Of a DNA stretch of 64,000 nt, positions 7,799-15,731 are shown piece after piece. Every line of letters begins with the position of its first letter. Within the stretch, counting starts at the first letter, position 1. Origin of the DNA: Actinotalea sp. JY-7876 (lineage in GTDB: Bacteria > Actinomycetota > Actinomycetes > Actinomycetales > Cellulomonadaceae); NCBI RefSeq assembly GCF_014042015.1, contig NZ_CP059493.1:186001-250000 (forward strand), read 5' to 3'. The notes under the pieces were generated by a model. That model did no database searches, was not told where the DNA came from, and saw only the letters and a list, made by a program, of their open reading frames with translations. The position numbers were made by a program, and so were the translations under genes.

Positions 7799-8869
7799 AT
7801 GACTCTCGCGCCGGCCCGACCGACGGCGACCCCGGTGACGGCCCGGCCGGTGCGTCCGGCGGCCACCCCTGCCCGGGGCGGCCGCCGGACGCTGTTCGCC
7901 GCGGTCGCCACGGCGGTGGCCGTGCTGTCGGTCGTCAGCCTCTTCGTGGGCGTCACGGACGTCACGCCCGCCGGCGTCCTCGCCGCCCTGACCGGGGCCG
8001 ACGACGGTGCGGCCGGGCTCAGCGACGCCGGCGTGCTCCTGGTCTCGCGCCTGCCGCGCACCCTCGCGGTGCTGCTCGCGGGCTCCGCGATGGCCGTCGC
8101 GGGGATGCTCATGCAGGTCCTCGTGCGGAACCGCTTCGTGGAGCCGTCGACGGCGGGCACGGTGGAGTCCGCCGTGCTCGGCATCCTGGTGGTGACGATC
8201 ATGGCGCCCGGGGCCCCGCTCATGGGCAAGATGGGCGTGGCCGCGGTGTTCGCGCTCGCGGGCACGGCGCTGTTCCTGCGGATCCTGCGCGCCGTGCCGC
8301 TGCGGTCGGTGCTCGTGGTCCCGCTCATCGGGCTCATGCTCGGCGGTGTCATCAGCGCCGCGACGACCTTCGTGGCGTACCGGCTGGACCTGCTGCAGTC
8401 GCTCGGCGCGTGGACCACCGGCGACTTCTCGGGCGTCCTGCGCGGCCGGTACGAGCTGCTGTGGCTCACGTTCGTCCTCACCATCGTGGCGTACCTGGCC
8501 GCGGACCGGTTCACGGTCGCCGGCATGGGCCGCGAGGTCGCCACGACCCTGGGGCTCGGCTACCGCGGGGTGCTCAACCTCGGCCTGGTGATCGTCTCCC
8601 TGGTCAGCGCGGTCGTCGTCGTCACCGTCGGCGTCGTGCCGTTCCTCGGCCTGGTCGTGCCCAACGTCGTCTCGCGCCTGCTGGGCGACGACGTCCGGCG
8701 CACGGCGCCCTGGGTGGCGCTGCTCGGCGCCGGGCTCGTGCTGGTGTGCGACCTGATCGGTCGCGTCGTGCGCTACCCGTACGAGGTGCCGGTCGGCGTC
8801 GTCGTCGGGGTCGTGGGCAGCGTGCTCTTCCTGTACCTCCTGCTGCGGAGGGACGCGCGTGTCGCCTGA
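7799..8869 (+). CDS. Iron-siderophore ABC transporter permease 1 (FecCD family)
   Basis: 356 residues with about nine to ten membrane helices after a ~30-residue basic, Ala/Pro-rich N-terminus. FecCD hallmarks are LLVSRLPRTLAVLLAGSAMAVAGMLMQ and, in the C-terminal third, VGVVPFLGLVVPNVVSRLLGDDVRR with the conserved Gly/Pro loop that meets the ATPase. The ATG at 7799 lies 1 nt past the previous stop. By gene order and size it corresponds to YclN. It pairs with the following permease to form the heterodimeric channel for the ferric siderophore. Confidence 0.93.
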   Translation: MTLAPARPTATPVTARPVRPAATPARGGRRTLFAAVATAVAVLSVVSLFVGVTDVTPAGVLAALTGADDGAAGLSDAGVLLVSRLPRTLAVLLAGSAMAVAGMLMQVLVRNRFVEPSTAGTVESAVLGILVVTIMAPGAPLMGKMGVAAVFALAGTALFLRILRAVPLRSVLVVPLIGLMLGGVISAATTFVAYRLDLLQSLGAWTTGDFSGVLRGRYELLWLTFVLTIVAYLAADRFTVAGMGREVATTLGLGYRGVLNLGLVIVSLVSAVVVVTVGVVPFLGLVVPNVVSRLLGDDVRRTAPWVALLGAGLVLVCDLIGRVVRYPYEVPVGVVVGVVGSVLFLYLLLRRDARVA

Positions 8870-9893
8870 CCTCACGTCGCCCGGCACCGCCGCGCCGGCG
8901 CCGGCCACGGCCCCGCCCGCGCGGACGACGTCGTCGGCGGCCGACCGCCGCGCGCGCCGCGTGCTGGCCGCGCTCGGCGCCGTCGCGCTGGTCGCGGTCG
9001 CCGCCTTCCTCACGCTCGAGGCGCGCGGCGCGTGGGACTTCGTGCTCCCGTTCCGCGGCGTCAAGGTGCTCGCGCTGCTCCTGGTCGCGTACGCGGTGGC
9101 CGTCTCCACCGTCCTGTTCCAGACCGTGACGGAGAACCGCATCCTGACGCCGTCGGTCATGGGCTTCGACGCGCTCTACGTCGCGCTCCAGACGGGACTG
9201 GTGTTCGCGATCGGCGCCTCGCGGCTGACGGCACTGGACCAGCACCTGCGCTTCGTGGTCGAGGTCGTGCTCATGGTGGGGTGCGCCGGGCTGCTGTTCC
9301 GCTGGCTGTTCAGCGGGACGCGCCGGAGCATGCACCTGCTGCTCCTCGCCGGGATCGTCATCGGCGTCCTGCTGCGCAGCGTCTCGTCCTTCCTGCAGCG
9401 GCTCATCGACCCCAACGAGTTCGCCGTGCTGCAGGACCTCATGTTCGCGAGCTTCAACGCCGTGGACACCGAGCTGCTCGGGGTCTCCGCGCTGCTCGTC
9501 GCCGCGGCGTCGTGGGTCGCGTGGCGCGAGCGGCACGCCTACGACGTGCTCCTGCTCGGGCGGCCGGCGGCGACGGTGCTGGGCGTGGACCACCACCGCG
9601 CGGTGCGTCGCGTGCTCGTCGTCGTCGCGGTGCTGGTCTCGGTGTCCACGGCCCTCGTCGGACCCGTGACGTTCTTCGGCCTGCTCGTGGCCCATCTCGC
9701 CTACCACCTCGTGGGGAGCCACCGGCACCGCCACGTCCTGCCCGCCGCCGCGCTCGTCGCGGCGATCACCCTGGTCGGCGGCCAGGCGGTGCTCGAGCAC
9801 GTGCTCGGGCTGGACACCGCACTGAGCGTCGTCGTCGAGCTGCTCGGAGGTCTCGTGCTCATCGGTCTGCTGCTGCGGGACGGACGCCGGTGA
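8859..9893 (+). CDS. Iron-siderophore ABC transporter permease 2 (FecCD family)
   Basis: 344 residues from a GTG start that overlaps the previous gene by 11 bp. It is a second FecCD-type membrane protein with about nine helices; visible family features are VLLVAYAVAVSTVLFQTVTENRILTPSVMGFDALYVALQ near the N-terminus and ALVGPVTFFGLLVAHLAYHLVGSHRHRHVLPAAAL near the C-terminus. It corresponds in position to YclO. Two different permeases in tandem are usual for siderophore importers. Its stop overlaps the ATPase start by 4 bp (GTGA). Confidence 0.92.
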   Translation: MSPDLTSPGTAAPAPATAPPARTTSSAADRRARRVLAALGAVALVAVAAFLTLEARGAWDFVLPFRGVKVLALLLVAYAVAVSTVLFQTVTENRILTPSVMGFDALYVALQTGLVFAIGASRLTALDQHLRFVVEVVLMVGCAGLLFRWLFSGTRRSMHLLLLAGIVIGVLLRSVSSFLQRLIDPNEFAVLQDLMFASFNAVDTELLGVSALLVAAASWVAWRERHAYDVLLLGRPAATVLGVDHHRAVRRVLVVVAVLVSVSTALVGPVTFFGLLVAHLAYHLVGSHRHRHVLPAAALVAAITLVGGQAVLEHVLGLDTALSVVVELLGGLVLIGLLLRDGRR

Positions 9894-10648
9894 TCCGGGT
9901 CGTCGGCGCGGTCAAGGCGTACGGCGCGACGCGCGTGGTCGACGGGGTCGACCTCGAGCTGACCCCCGGCGGCGTCACGTCGATCATCGGGCCCAACGGG
10001 GCGGGCAAGTCCACGCTCCTGTGCTGCGTCGCGCGCCTGCTCGACCTCGACGGGGGGTCCGTGACGGTGGACGGCCTCGACGTCCACGGCACGCGGGGTG
10101 ACGTCCTCGCGCGGCGCCTGTCGATGCTCCGCCAGGACAACCACATGACGGCGCGCCTGACCGTGCGCGACCTCGTCGCGTTCGGCCGCTACCCGTGGAG
10201 CAAGGGGCGCCCGACGCCGGAGGACGACGTCCTGGTCGACGAGGCGCTCGCGTTCCTCGAGCTCGAGCCCTTCGCGGACAGGTACCTCGACGAGCTGTCC
10301 GGCGGGCAGCGGCAACGGGCGTTCGTCGCGATGGTGCTGTGCCAGGGCACGGACTACGTGCTGCTCGACGAGCCGCTCAACAACCTCGACCTGCGACACG
10401 CGGTCGCGATGATGCGCCTGCTGCGGCGCGCGGCGGACGAGCTCGGGCGCACGGTCGTCGTCGTGCTGCACGACGTCAACGTCGCCGCCGCCTACAGCGA
10501 CCAGGTGGTCGCGATGCGCGACGGCGTCGTGGTGCACCAGGGACGTCCGGCCGACCTCATGCAGCCGGACGTGCTGCGCGCGATCTACGACCTGGACCTC
10601 GCGGTCCACCACCTCGACGGCCGTCCGGTCGCGGTCCCGGCGCTCTGA
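9890..10648 (+). CDS. Iron-siderophore ABC transporter ATP-binding protein
   Basis: 252 residues from a GTG start overlapping the permease stop. Walker A is GPNGAGKST (residues 34-42), the Q-loop lies near MLRQDNHM, the ABC signature is LSGGQRQR (136-143), Walker B is YVLLDEP (156-162) followed by the D-loop NNLDLRH, and the switch His is in VVVLHDVN. The YPWSKGR segment after the Q-loop is typical for FepC/FecE-type ATPases. It powers import of the ferric siderophore bound by the lipoprotein at 6814. It closes the operon; the convergent SIP gene ends 28 bp further on. Confidence 0.95.
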   Translation: MIRVVGAVKAYGATRVVDGVDLELTPGGVTSIIGPNGAGKSTLLCCVARLLDLDGGSVTVDGLDVHGTRGDVLARRLSMLRQDNHMTARLTVRDLVAFGRYPWSKGRPTPEDDVLVDEALAFLELEPFADRYLDELSGGQRQRAFVAMVLCQGTDYVLLDEPLNNLDLRHAVAMMRLLRRAADELGRTVVVVLHDVNVAAAYSDQVVAMRDGVVVHQGRPADLMQPDVLRAIYDLDLAVHHLDGRPVAVPAL

Positions 10649-10676
10649 CCGGGTCCGGAGTCCCGACGGTCGGGCG

Positions 10677-11501
10677 TCAGCCCTGGGCCTCGGGGGACTT
10701 GTGGTCGAAGTTCGCGACCCCGCGACGCCAGTAGCCCGTCATCGACAGGCACTTGCGGTCGACGCCGCGCTCGGTGAGGTCCCGGCGGATCGCCCGGATC
10801 GCGCCCGCCTCCGCGCCCGCCCACGCCCAGCCCGGCCCGCCGGCGGGCAGCGGCGCGGCGGCCACGGCGTCGGCGAGGAGCGTCGTCGTGCCCGGCTCGG
10901 CATCGCCGCGGTGCAGCCACGTGACCTGCGTGCGCGGGCCGGTGGGCAGGCGCACCTCGTCCTGCGGGCCGCCGACCTCGATGAAGGCCTGCACGGGCGC
11001 GCGCCCGCCGAGGCGCTCGAGCCAGTTGGTCAGCGCGGGCAGGCCGGTCTCGTCGGCGACGAGGAGGTACCACGCGCGGTCGTCCGGCCCGACCTTGGAC
11101 GTCTTGGGCCCGAAGACGCCGAGCTCCTGGCCGACGCCGGCCTGGGCGACCCAGCGTCCGGCCGGGCCGTGCGAGTGCACCGCCATGTCGAGCACCAGCT
11201 CGTCCGACGACGGCACGTAGGTGCGGACCGTGTACTCGCGCACCGTGTGCCGCGGGTCCTGGCGACCGCTCCAGTCGGAGAGGTCCGGCAGCACGAGCTC
11301 GGCGCCCGGCTCCGGGGGGAAGAAGACCTTGGCGTGGTCGCTCGGGCCGTGGCACGCGAAGCCGGCCAGGTCGCGGCCGCCGAGCGCGACCCGTCGCACC
11401 GAGGGTGAGAGGTCCTCCACCCGGTGGACGACCAGGCGCCGCAGCCGGAGGTCGAGGGGGATCTTGCGGACCGGCGACCCTGTCGCCTGGTGTGCGCTCA
11501 C
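10677..11501 (-). CDS. Siderophore-interacting protein, second copy
   Basis: 274 residues, a paralogue of the protein at 5874 with the same two domains: FAD-binding REYTVRT at residues 88-94, then YLLVADETGLPALTNWLERL, TQVTWLHRGDAEPGTT and the terminal MTGYWRRGVANFDH. It should also release iron from imported siderophores. The GTG start (MSAHQATG) was taken because the frame is not convincing further upstream. It is convergent with the ABC operon. No IdeR box is visible before it, unlike the first copy, so it may be read from a different promoter. Confidence 0.9.
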   Translation of the reverse strand: MSAHQATGSPVRKIPLDLRLRRLVVHRVEDLSPSVRRVALGGRDLAGFACHGPSDHAKVFFPPEPGAELVLPDLSDWSGRQDPRHTVREYTVRTYVPSSDELVLDMAVHSHGPAGRWVAQAGVGQELGVFGPKTSKVGPDDRAWYLLVADETGLPALTNWLERLGGRAPVQAFIEVGGPQDEVRLPTGPRTQVTWLHRGDAEPGTTTLLADAVAAAPLPAGGPGWAWAGAEAGAIRAIRRDLTERGVDRKCLSMTGYWRRGVANFDHKSPEAQG

Positions 11502-11550
11502 ACCCCCGAGGCTATGGCACCCGGCGGGGTGGCCCGGACGCGGTGCGGGC

Positions 11551-11588
11551 GGGAGGGGCCGCCGCCGCAGGGTGGCGGCGCCCCTCCC
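11551..11588. terminator. Strong GC stem-loop
   Basis: A GGGAGGGGC...GCGCCCCTCCC-type hairpin: left arm 11551-11566, right arm 11574-11588, one bulged C and a loop of about 7 nt. It lies directly after the stop of the minus-strand LURP-one-like gene. No T-run follows, which is usual in high-GC actinobacteria. Confidence 0.65.
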
Positions 11589-11609
11589 GCGCGTCTCGGC
11601 GCGCTCGGG

Positions 11610-12185
11610 TCAGCGGCTCTGCAGCGCGTCCAGCGCGACGGCCATGGCCGCGGCGACACGGCCGTCGAGGCGCGCCCCCGGGACGGTCACCGTGTAGAAG
11701 TCGCGCAGGCCCCAGCGGCGCTCGGACGCCATGACGAGGTTGCCGGCCGGGTCCTTGAAGTCGTAGTGCACGGCGAGCGGGATCCAGTCCTGCACGCGAC
11801 GCAGGATCGCCACGGCCAGGTTGCGCTCGGAGCCGACCGCGGTGACGCCCGCGCCCTCGAGGTGGTACGTCGAGCTGAGCAGCGACTTCGCGAAGTCCTT
11901 GCGGAACATGCCGATCGGCGTGCCGTTCGCGTCCTTGACGTCGTACGTCGCGCCGAGGTCCATCCGCTGCCGGGCCTTGAACGAGAAGACGGGCACGGTG
12001 CGCTGCTCGTCCGCGTAGAAGGTGACCTCCTCCTTGAAGGCCATCCGCTTCTGCTGGGCCATCGCGAGGATCGGGCCCTCCTCGCCGTTCGGGCCGAGGG
12101 CGCGGATCTCGTAGCGGTTGACCATCATCGTGTACCGCTGCTTGACGGCGAACCGGTCGAGGCCGACCAGGGTCTGGGTGCTCAC
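11610..12185 (-). CDS. LURP-one-related (LOR) family protein
   Basis: 191 residues. The order VKQRYTMMVNRYEIRALGPNGEEGPILAMAQQKRMAFKEEVTFYADE, then FSFKARQRMDLGATYDVKDANGTPIGMFRKDF and a late WGLRDFYTVTV is that of the LURP-one/Tubby-like fold, a 12-stranded barrel around one helix, related to phospholipid scramblases. The bacterial role is unknown; a lipid- or membrane-associated function is only a suggestion from the fold. I chose GTG 12185 (VSTQTLVGL) because GGAAGG lies just upstream and the earlier residues are Pro-rich and atypical. Confidence 0.8.
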   Translation of the reverse strand: MSTQTLVGLDRFAVKQRYTMMVNRYEIRALGPNGEEGPILAMAQQKRMAFKEEVTFYADEQRTVPVFSFKARQRMDLGATYDVKDANGTPIGMFRKDFAKSLLSSTYHLEGAGVTAVGSERNLAVAILRRVQDWIPLAVHYDFKDPAGNLVMASERRWGLRDFYTVTVPGARLDGRVAAAMAVALDALQSR

Positions 12186-12275
12186 GGGAGTCCTTCCGGG
12201 GGTGGGTGGAGGTCGGGCGCCAGGGTGACACACCTCACCCGTGCGCGGCAGGGCCGACCGGGCGCCGCGCCGATC

Positions 12276-12734
12276 TCACCGAGTGAGGCCGTTGCGGCGC
12301 GCCCACTCCTCGGAGTCCTCGACGGGCACCGCGTCGACCGGTGCCGCGGGGAGCGTCACGGGCGGCGCCCACCTGTCACCCGACGGCGCGGGCGGCGGCG
12401 GCGGGGGGACGGGCCCCGGCGCGCCGACGTCGGCTCCGTGGCCGGGACCGAGCGGCGGCATGTCGCCGCCCGCGGGGGCGAGGGGCGCGACCGCGGGCAC
12501 GCGCCGGTACTGGTCGCCGTCGGGGCCGAGGACCGCGAGCGCCCACAGGGAGCCGCACCGGAAGCACCGCACGTGCTCGGGCTGCACGCCGAGCGGGATC
12601 AGCGGGATCCAGAAGATGTGGAACCAGCGCCGGCCCCGCCGGACCTGACCCTCGACGGCGCCCTGGCAGTGCGGGCAGAAGAAGCCCAGCGTCGCCAGCA
12701 CCTTGTGGAGCACGTACGTCCCGAAGATGAGCAT
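12276..12734 (-). CDS. Zinc-ribbon protein with Pro-rich tail
   Basis: 152 residues. The N-terminal ~75 residues contain a C-P-H-C knuckle, a WFHIFWIPLIPLGVQPEHVRC segment and a second C-F-R-C knuckle, the layout of zinc_ribbon_15-type proteins, which are small and of unknown function. The rest is Pro/Gly-rich and probably disordered up to a charged end (EDSEEWARRNGLTR). The four Cys would bind one zinc ion. It lies upstream of, and on the same strand as, the LURP-one-like gene, with 90 bp between them. Confidence 0.75.
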   Translation of the reverse strand: MLIFGTYVLHKVLATLGFFCPHCQGAVEGQVRRGRRWFHIFWIPLIPLGVQPEHVRCFRCGSLWALAVLGPDGDQYRRVPAVAPLAPAGGDMPPLGPGHGADVGAPGPVPPPPPPAPSGDRWAPPVTLPAAPVDAVPVEDSEEWARRNGLTR

Positions 12735-12827
12735 GCGTCCCCCTGGTCCTGGTGGCCCGCGCCGTGCGGACGCGCCGAGGCTAGCGGCTCAGGGCCGCGC
12801 CTCCCAGGGGTCCACAGGCTCGGGTGC

Positions 12828-14906
12828 TCACACGGGCACGGCGAGCCGCTCGACCAGGTGCGCCGGGACGACGTCGTCGTGGTCGTGGACCGCCGTGAAC
12901 GTCCCGCGGCCGCCCGTCAGGGAGCGCAGGTCCAGCACGTACCGCGTGAGCTCGGCCTCGGGGACCATCGCCTGGATCTCCTGCCGGCCGTCGGGCAGGG
13001 AGGTCGTGCCGACGATGCGGCCGCGGCGCGCGGACAGGTCGCCGAGCACGTCGCCCTGGAGCGCCCCGGGCACCACGACGCGCACGAGGGCGATCGGCTC
13101 GAGCACGACGGTCCCGGCCGTCGCGAGCGCCGCACGCAGGCCGTGCGCCGCGGCGGTGCGGAACGCCATGTCGGACGAGTCGACCGAGTGGTGCTTGCCG
13201 TCGACGAGCTCCACGCGCAGGTCGACCACCGGGTAGCCGTGCGGGCCGCCCGCCGCCATCGCGTCGACCACGCCGCGCTCCACCGCCGGGATGTACTGGC
13301 GCGGCACGGCGCCGCCCACCACGGAGTCGACGAAGACGCAGCCGGCACCGCGCTCCGCCGGGCTCACGCGCAGCTGCACGACGGCGAACTGGCCGTGGCC
13401 GCCGGACTGCTTCTTGAGCCGCCCCTCGGCTGCCGTCGGGCTCGCGATCGTCTCGCGGTACGCGATCTGGACCGGCTCGGTCGTGACGGAGACGCCGAAC
13501 TTGCGCGCGAGCCGTTCCAGGGCCACGGCGAGGTGGGTGTCGCCCGTCCCGCGCAGCACGGTCTGGGAGCCCACGCGGTCGACGACGAGCGTCGGGTCCT
13601 CGCCCGCGAGGCGCTGCAGCGAGGACGAGAGGCGGTCGTCGTCGGCCTGCGTCACGGGCCGCAGCGCGAGCGCGAACGGCGTGGGGCGCGGCGGCGGGGC
13701 GACGACCCGGGCGGGCGTGCCGCGCGGGGACAGCGTCGAGCCGCTCGGCGTGCCCGTGAGCTTGGCGACCGCGCCGACGTCCCCCGCCACGACGACGTCG
13801 GTGGGCACGTGCTCCTTGCCCCGCAGGTAGAACATCTGGTGGAGGCGCTCCTCGGTGCCCGTGACGCCGTTGACCAGCCGGTCCTCGGCGCGGACGGTGC
13901 CCGTGAGCACCTTGAAGAGCGAGACCTGGCCGACGAACGGGTCCGCCACCGTGCGGAAGACGTGCAGGAGCGGGTCCGCGCCCGGGTCCGCGACGACCTC
14001 GACCCGCGTCCCCTCCTGACCGTCGCGGCCGACGACGACGGTCACCGGCCGGTCCGCGGGCGACGGTGCCAGCTCGCACAGGTAGTCGGCGAGGCGGTCG
14101 ACGCCGACGCCGGTCGTCGCCGAGCCCATGAGCACCGGGAACTCCTGGCAGTCCCGCACCTCGTGCAGCAGCGCCCGCCCCAGCTCGGCCGCCGTGGGCA
14201 CCTCGCCCGACAGGTAGCGCTCGAGCTGCTCGTCGTCGCCCGAGACGATCTCCTCGGTGACCTCGTCGTGCAGGCGGTGCTCCTCGTCGGCCACGTCGTC
14301 GGGCATCGGGCCGGTGCTGTGGCTGCCGTCGGCGGCGTACTCCAGGCCCTCGTCGGAGAGCACGTCCGCGACGCCGTGGAAGCGGTCCTCCTCGCCGAGC
14401 GGCAGCTCGAGCGGGACGACGCCCGCGCCGAAGGTCGCCCGCAGCTGGGCGAGGACACGGCGGAAGTCGGCGCGCGGCTTGTCCTCCTTGGTGACGAAGA
14501 GGAGGCGGGGGATGCCCGCCTCCTCGCACTGCTGCCACACGAGCTCCGTGCCGACCTCGACCCCGTCGACGGCGCTCACGACCACGACCGCGAGGTCCGC
14601 GACCGTCAGGGCCGCGTCGACGCCACCGGCGAAGTCGGCGTAGCCCGGACAGTCGAGAAGGTTGATCTTGTAGGTCTCGCCGTCGGTCGCGGTCCACGTG
14701 AAGGGTGCGACCGCGAGGGACAGCGACATGTGCCGCTTGATCTCCTCCGGCTCCGTGTCGCACACGGTGGTGCCGTCCTCGACCCGGCCGGGGCGCGCGA
14801 CCGCCCGTGCCCGGTGCAGCAGCGCCTCGGCGAGCGTCGTCTTGCCGGCGCCGCTGTGGCCGACCAGGGCCACGGTGCGGATCCTCGGCGTCGATGCCTG
14901 GTCCAT
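12828..14906 (-). CDS. Elongation factor G-like GTPase (EF-G2 type)
   Basis: 692 residues with the five-domain order of EF-G. In the G domain, G1 is GHSGAGKTT, G3 is DCPGYADF and G4 is TKED, where canonical EF-G has DTPGHVDF and NKMD; so the catalytic His is replaced by Tyr. Domain II follows at about 300-400, and domains III-V include RLKKQSGGHGQFAVV and a final VPEAELTRYVLDLRSLTGGRGTFTAVHDHDD, typical of EF-G. Actinobacteria carry such a second EF-G (FusA2), which in mycobacteria is reported to lack ribosome-dependent GTPase activity. The ATG at 14906 has GAGGGAG upstream. It probably does not replace FusA in translocation; its role is uncertain. Confidence 0.88.
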   Translation of the reverse strand: MDQASTPRIRTVALVGHSGAGKTTLAEALLHRARAVARPGRVEDGTTVCDTEPEEIKRHMSLSLAVAPFTWTATDGETYKINLLDCPGYADFAGGVDAALTVADLAVVVVSAVDGVEVGTELVWQQCEEAGIPRLLFVTKEDKPRADFRRVLAQLRATFGAGVVPLELPLGEEDRFHGVADVLSDEGLEYAADGSHSTGPMPDDVADEEHRLHDEVTEEIVSGDDEQLERYLSGEVPTAAELGRALLHEVRDCQEFPVLMGSATTGVGVDRLADYLCELAPSPADRPVTVVVGRDGQEGTRVEVVADPGADPLLHVFRTVADPFVGQVSLFKVLTGTVRAEDRLVNGVTGTEERLHQMFYLRGKEHVPTDVVVAGDVGAVAKLTGTPSGSTLSPRGTPARVVAPPPRPTPFALALRPVTQADDDRLSSSLQRLAGEDPTLVVDRVGSQTVLRGTGDTHLAVALERLARKFGVSVTTEPVQIAYRETIASPTAAEGRLKKQSGGHGQFAVVQLRVSPAERGAGCVFVDSVVGGAVPRQYIPAVERGVVDAMAAGGPHGYPVVDLRVELVDGKHHSVDSSDMAFRTAAAHGLRAALATAGTVVLEPIALVRVVVPGALQGDVLGDLSARRGRIVGTTSLPDGRQEIQAMVPEAELTRYVLDLRSLTGGRGTFTAVHDHDDVVPAHLVERLAVPV

Positions 14907-14987
14907 GCGGTTCTCCCTCGTCGGAGCGGCCCTTGTCAGCAGGCTAGTCACGGGCTCCGGGGCAGGGAACAGGACCTCCGTCCGGGC

Positions 14988-15608
14988 TCAGTCCGCCCGG
15001 ACGTCGAGCCCGAGCGCCTCGGCGACGACGAGCGCCTGGCGCAGGTCGATCACCGCCCCCTGGAGCGTGACGGTCAGGGGGTCGAGCGAGGACAGGTCGC
15101 TGCCGCGCAGGTCGGCACCGGTGAGGTCGGCGCGCTCGAGCAGCGCCCCCGACAGGTCGAGGTCACGCAGCGTCGCGCCCGCGCAGCGCGCGCCGGTGAG
15201 GTCCGCCTCGCGCAGACGGGTGCCGCGGAACGTCGCTGAGGCGAGGTCGGCGCGGGCCAGGGACACGAAGCCCCAGTTGCCGCCGTCGACGCGCACGAGG
15301 TCGAACGAGCACCCGTCGAACCGGGAGCCGAGCAGCTTGCAGCGCGTGAGGGCGGCGTCGAAGAACGACGAGTGCGCGAACGTGCAGTTGGTGAACGCCG
15401 TGTCCGTGTGGGTGGAGGCGTTGAACCGGACGTTGCGGAAGACGCACTCGTCGAACACCGCGCCCGTCGAGGTGATCTCCGACAGGTCGCAGTCGACGAA
15501 GCGCACGCCGTGGAACTCCTCCCGGTCGACCTCCCGGCCCTGCCAGTCCTCGTTCGTGCGGGTCGTCGTCGTCCCGGGTGCCGCGGCACCGTCCCTGCGC
15601 TCGGCCAT
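14988..15608 (-). CDS. Pentapeptide repeat protein
   Basis: 206 residues built mostly of A(D/N)LXX-type five-residue repeats: [37 protein letters not shown] and later [23 protein letters not shown] and [19 protein letters not shown]. These form a right-handed quadrilateral beta-helix. Related proteins (MfpA/Qnr) mimic DNA and protect gyrase from quinolones, but most pentapeptide proteins have no known role and the sequence alone does not say which this is. A short helical tail ([13 protein letters not shown]) could aid dimerisation. Divergent from the cellobiose phosphorylase gene. Confidence 0.85.
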   Translation of the reverse strand: MAERRDGAAAPGTTTTRTNEDWQGREVDREEFHGVRFVDCDLSEITSTGAVFDECVFRNVRFNASTHTDTAFTNCTFAHSSFFDAALTRCKLLGSRFDGCSFDLVRVDGGNWGFVSLARADLASATFRGTRLREADLTGARCAGATLRDLDLSGALLERADLTGADLRGSDLSSLDPLTVTLQGAVIDLRQALVVAEALGLDVRAD

Positions 15609-15685
15609 CGTCCGACCCTAGGGCGAGGTCCAGCGATTCGGCCCTGGTGCGCCTCCGCGACGCGCCCTAGGATGACTGACGGTCG

Positions 15686-15699
15686 TGGGAGCGCTCCCG
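15686..15699. promoter_or_regulatory. CebR/CelR-type operator
   Basis: TGGGAGCGCTCCCG matches the CebR/CelR consensus TGGGAGCGCTCCCA at 13 of 14 positions. It lies 33 bp upstream of the cellobiose phosphorylase ATG. CebR (Streptomyces) and CelR (Thermobifida) are LacI-family repressors released by cellobiose or related oligosaccharides, so cellobiose induction of the gene is expected. No regulator of this type adjoins it. Confidence 0.85.
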
Positions 15700-15731
15700 C
15701 GCCGGTCACCGAGGACGAGAGGCACCATCGA

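Noticed and set aside
11424-15239. A 1271-codon open frame on the plus strand
   Set aside because: It runs antisense to the SIP, LURP-one-like, zinc-ribbon and EF-G-like genes, all with clear family motifs. Its product is a low-complexity Arg/Ala/Gly mixture, as expected for frame shadows in very high-GC DNA.
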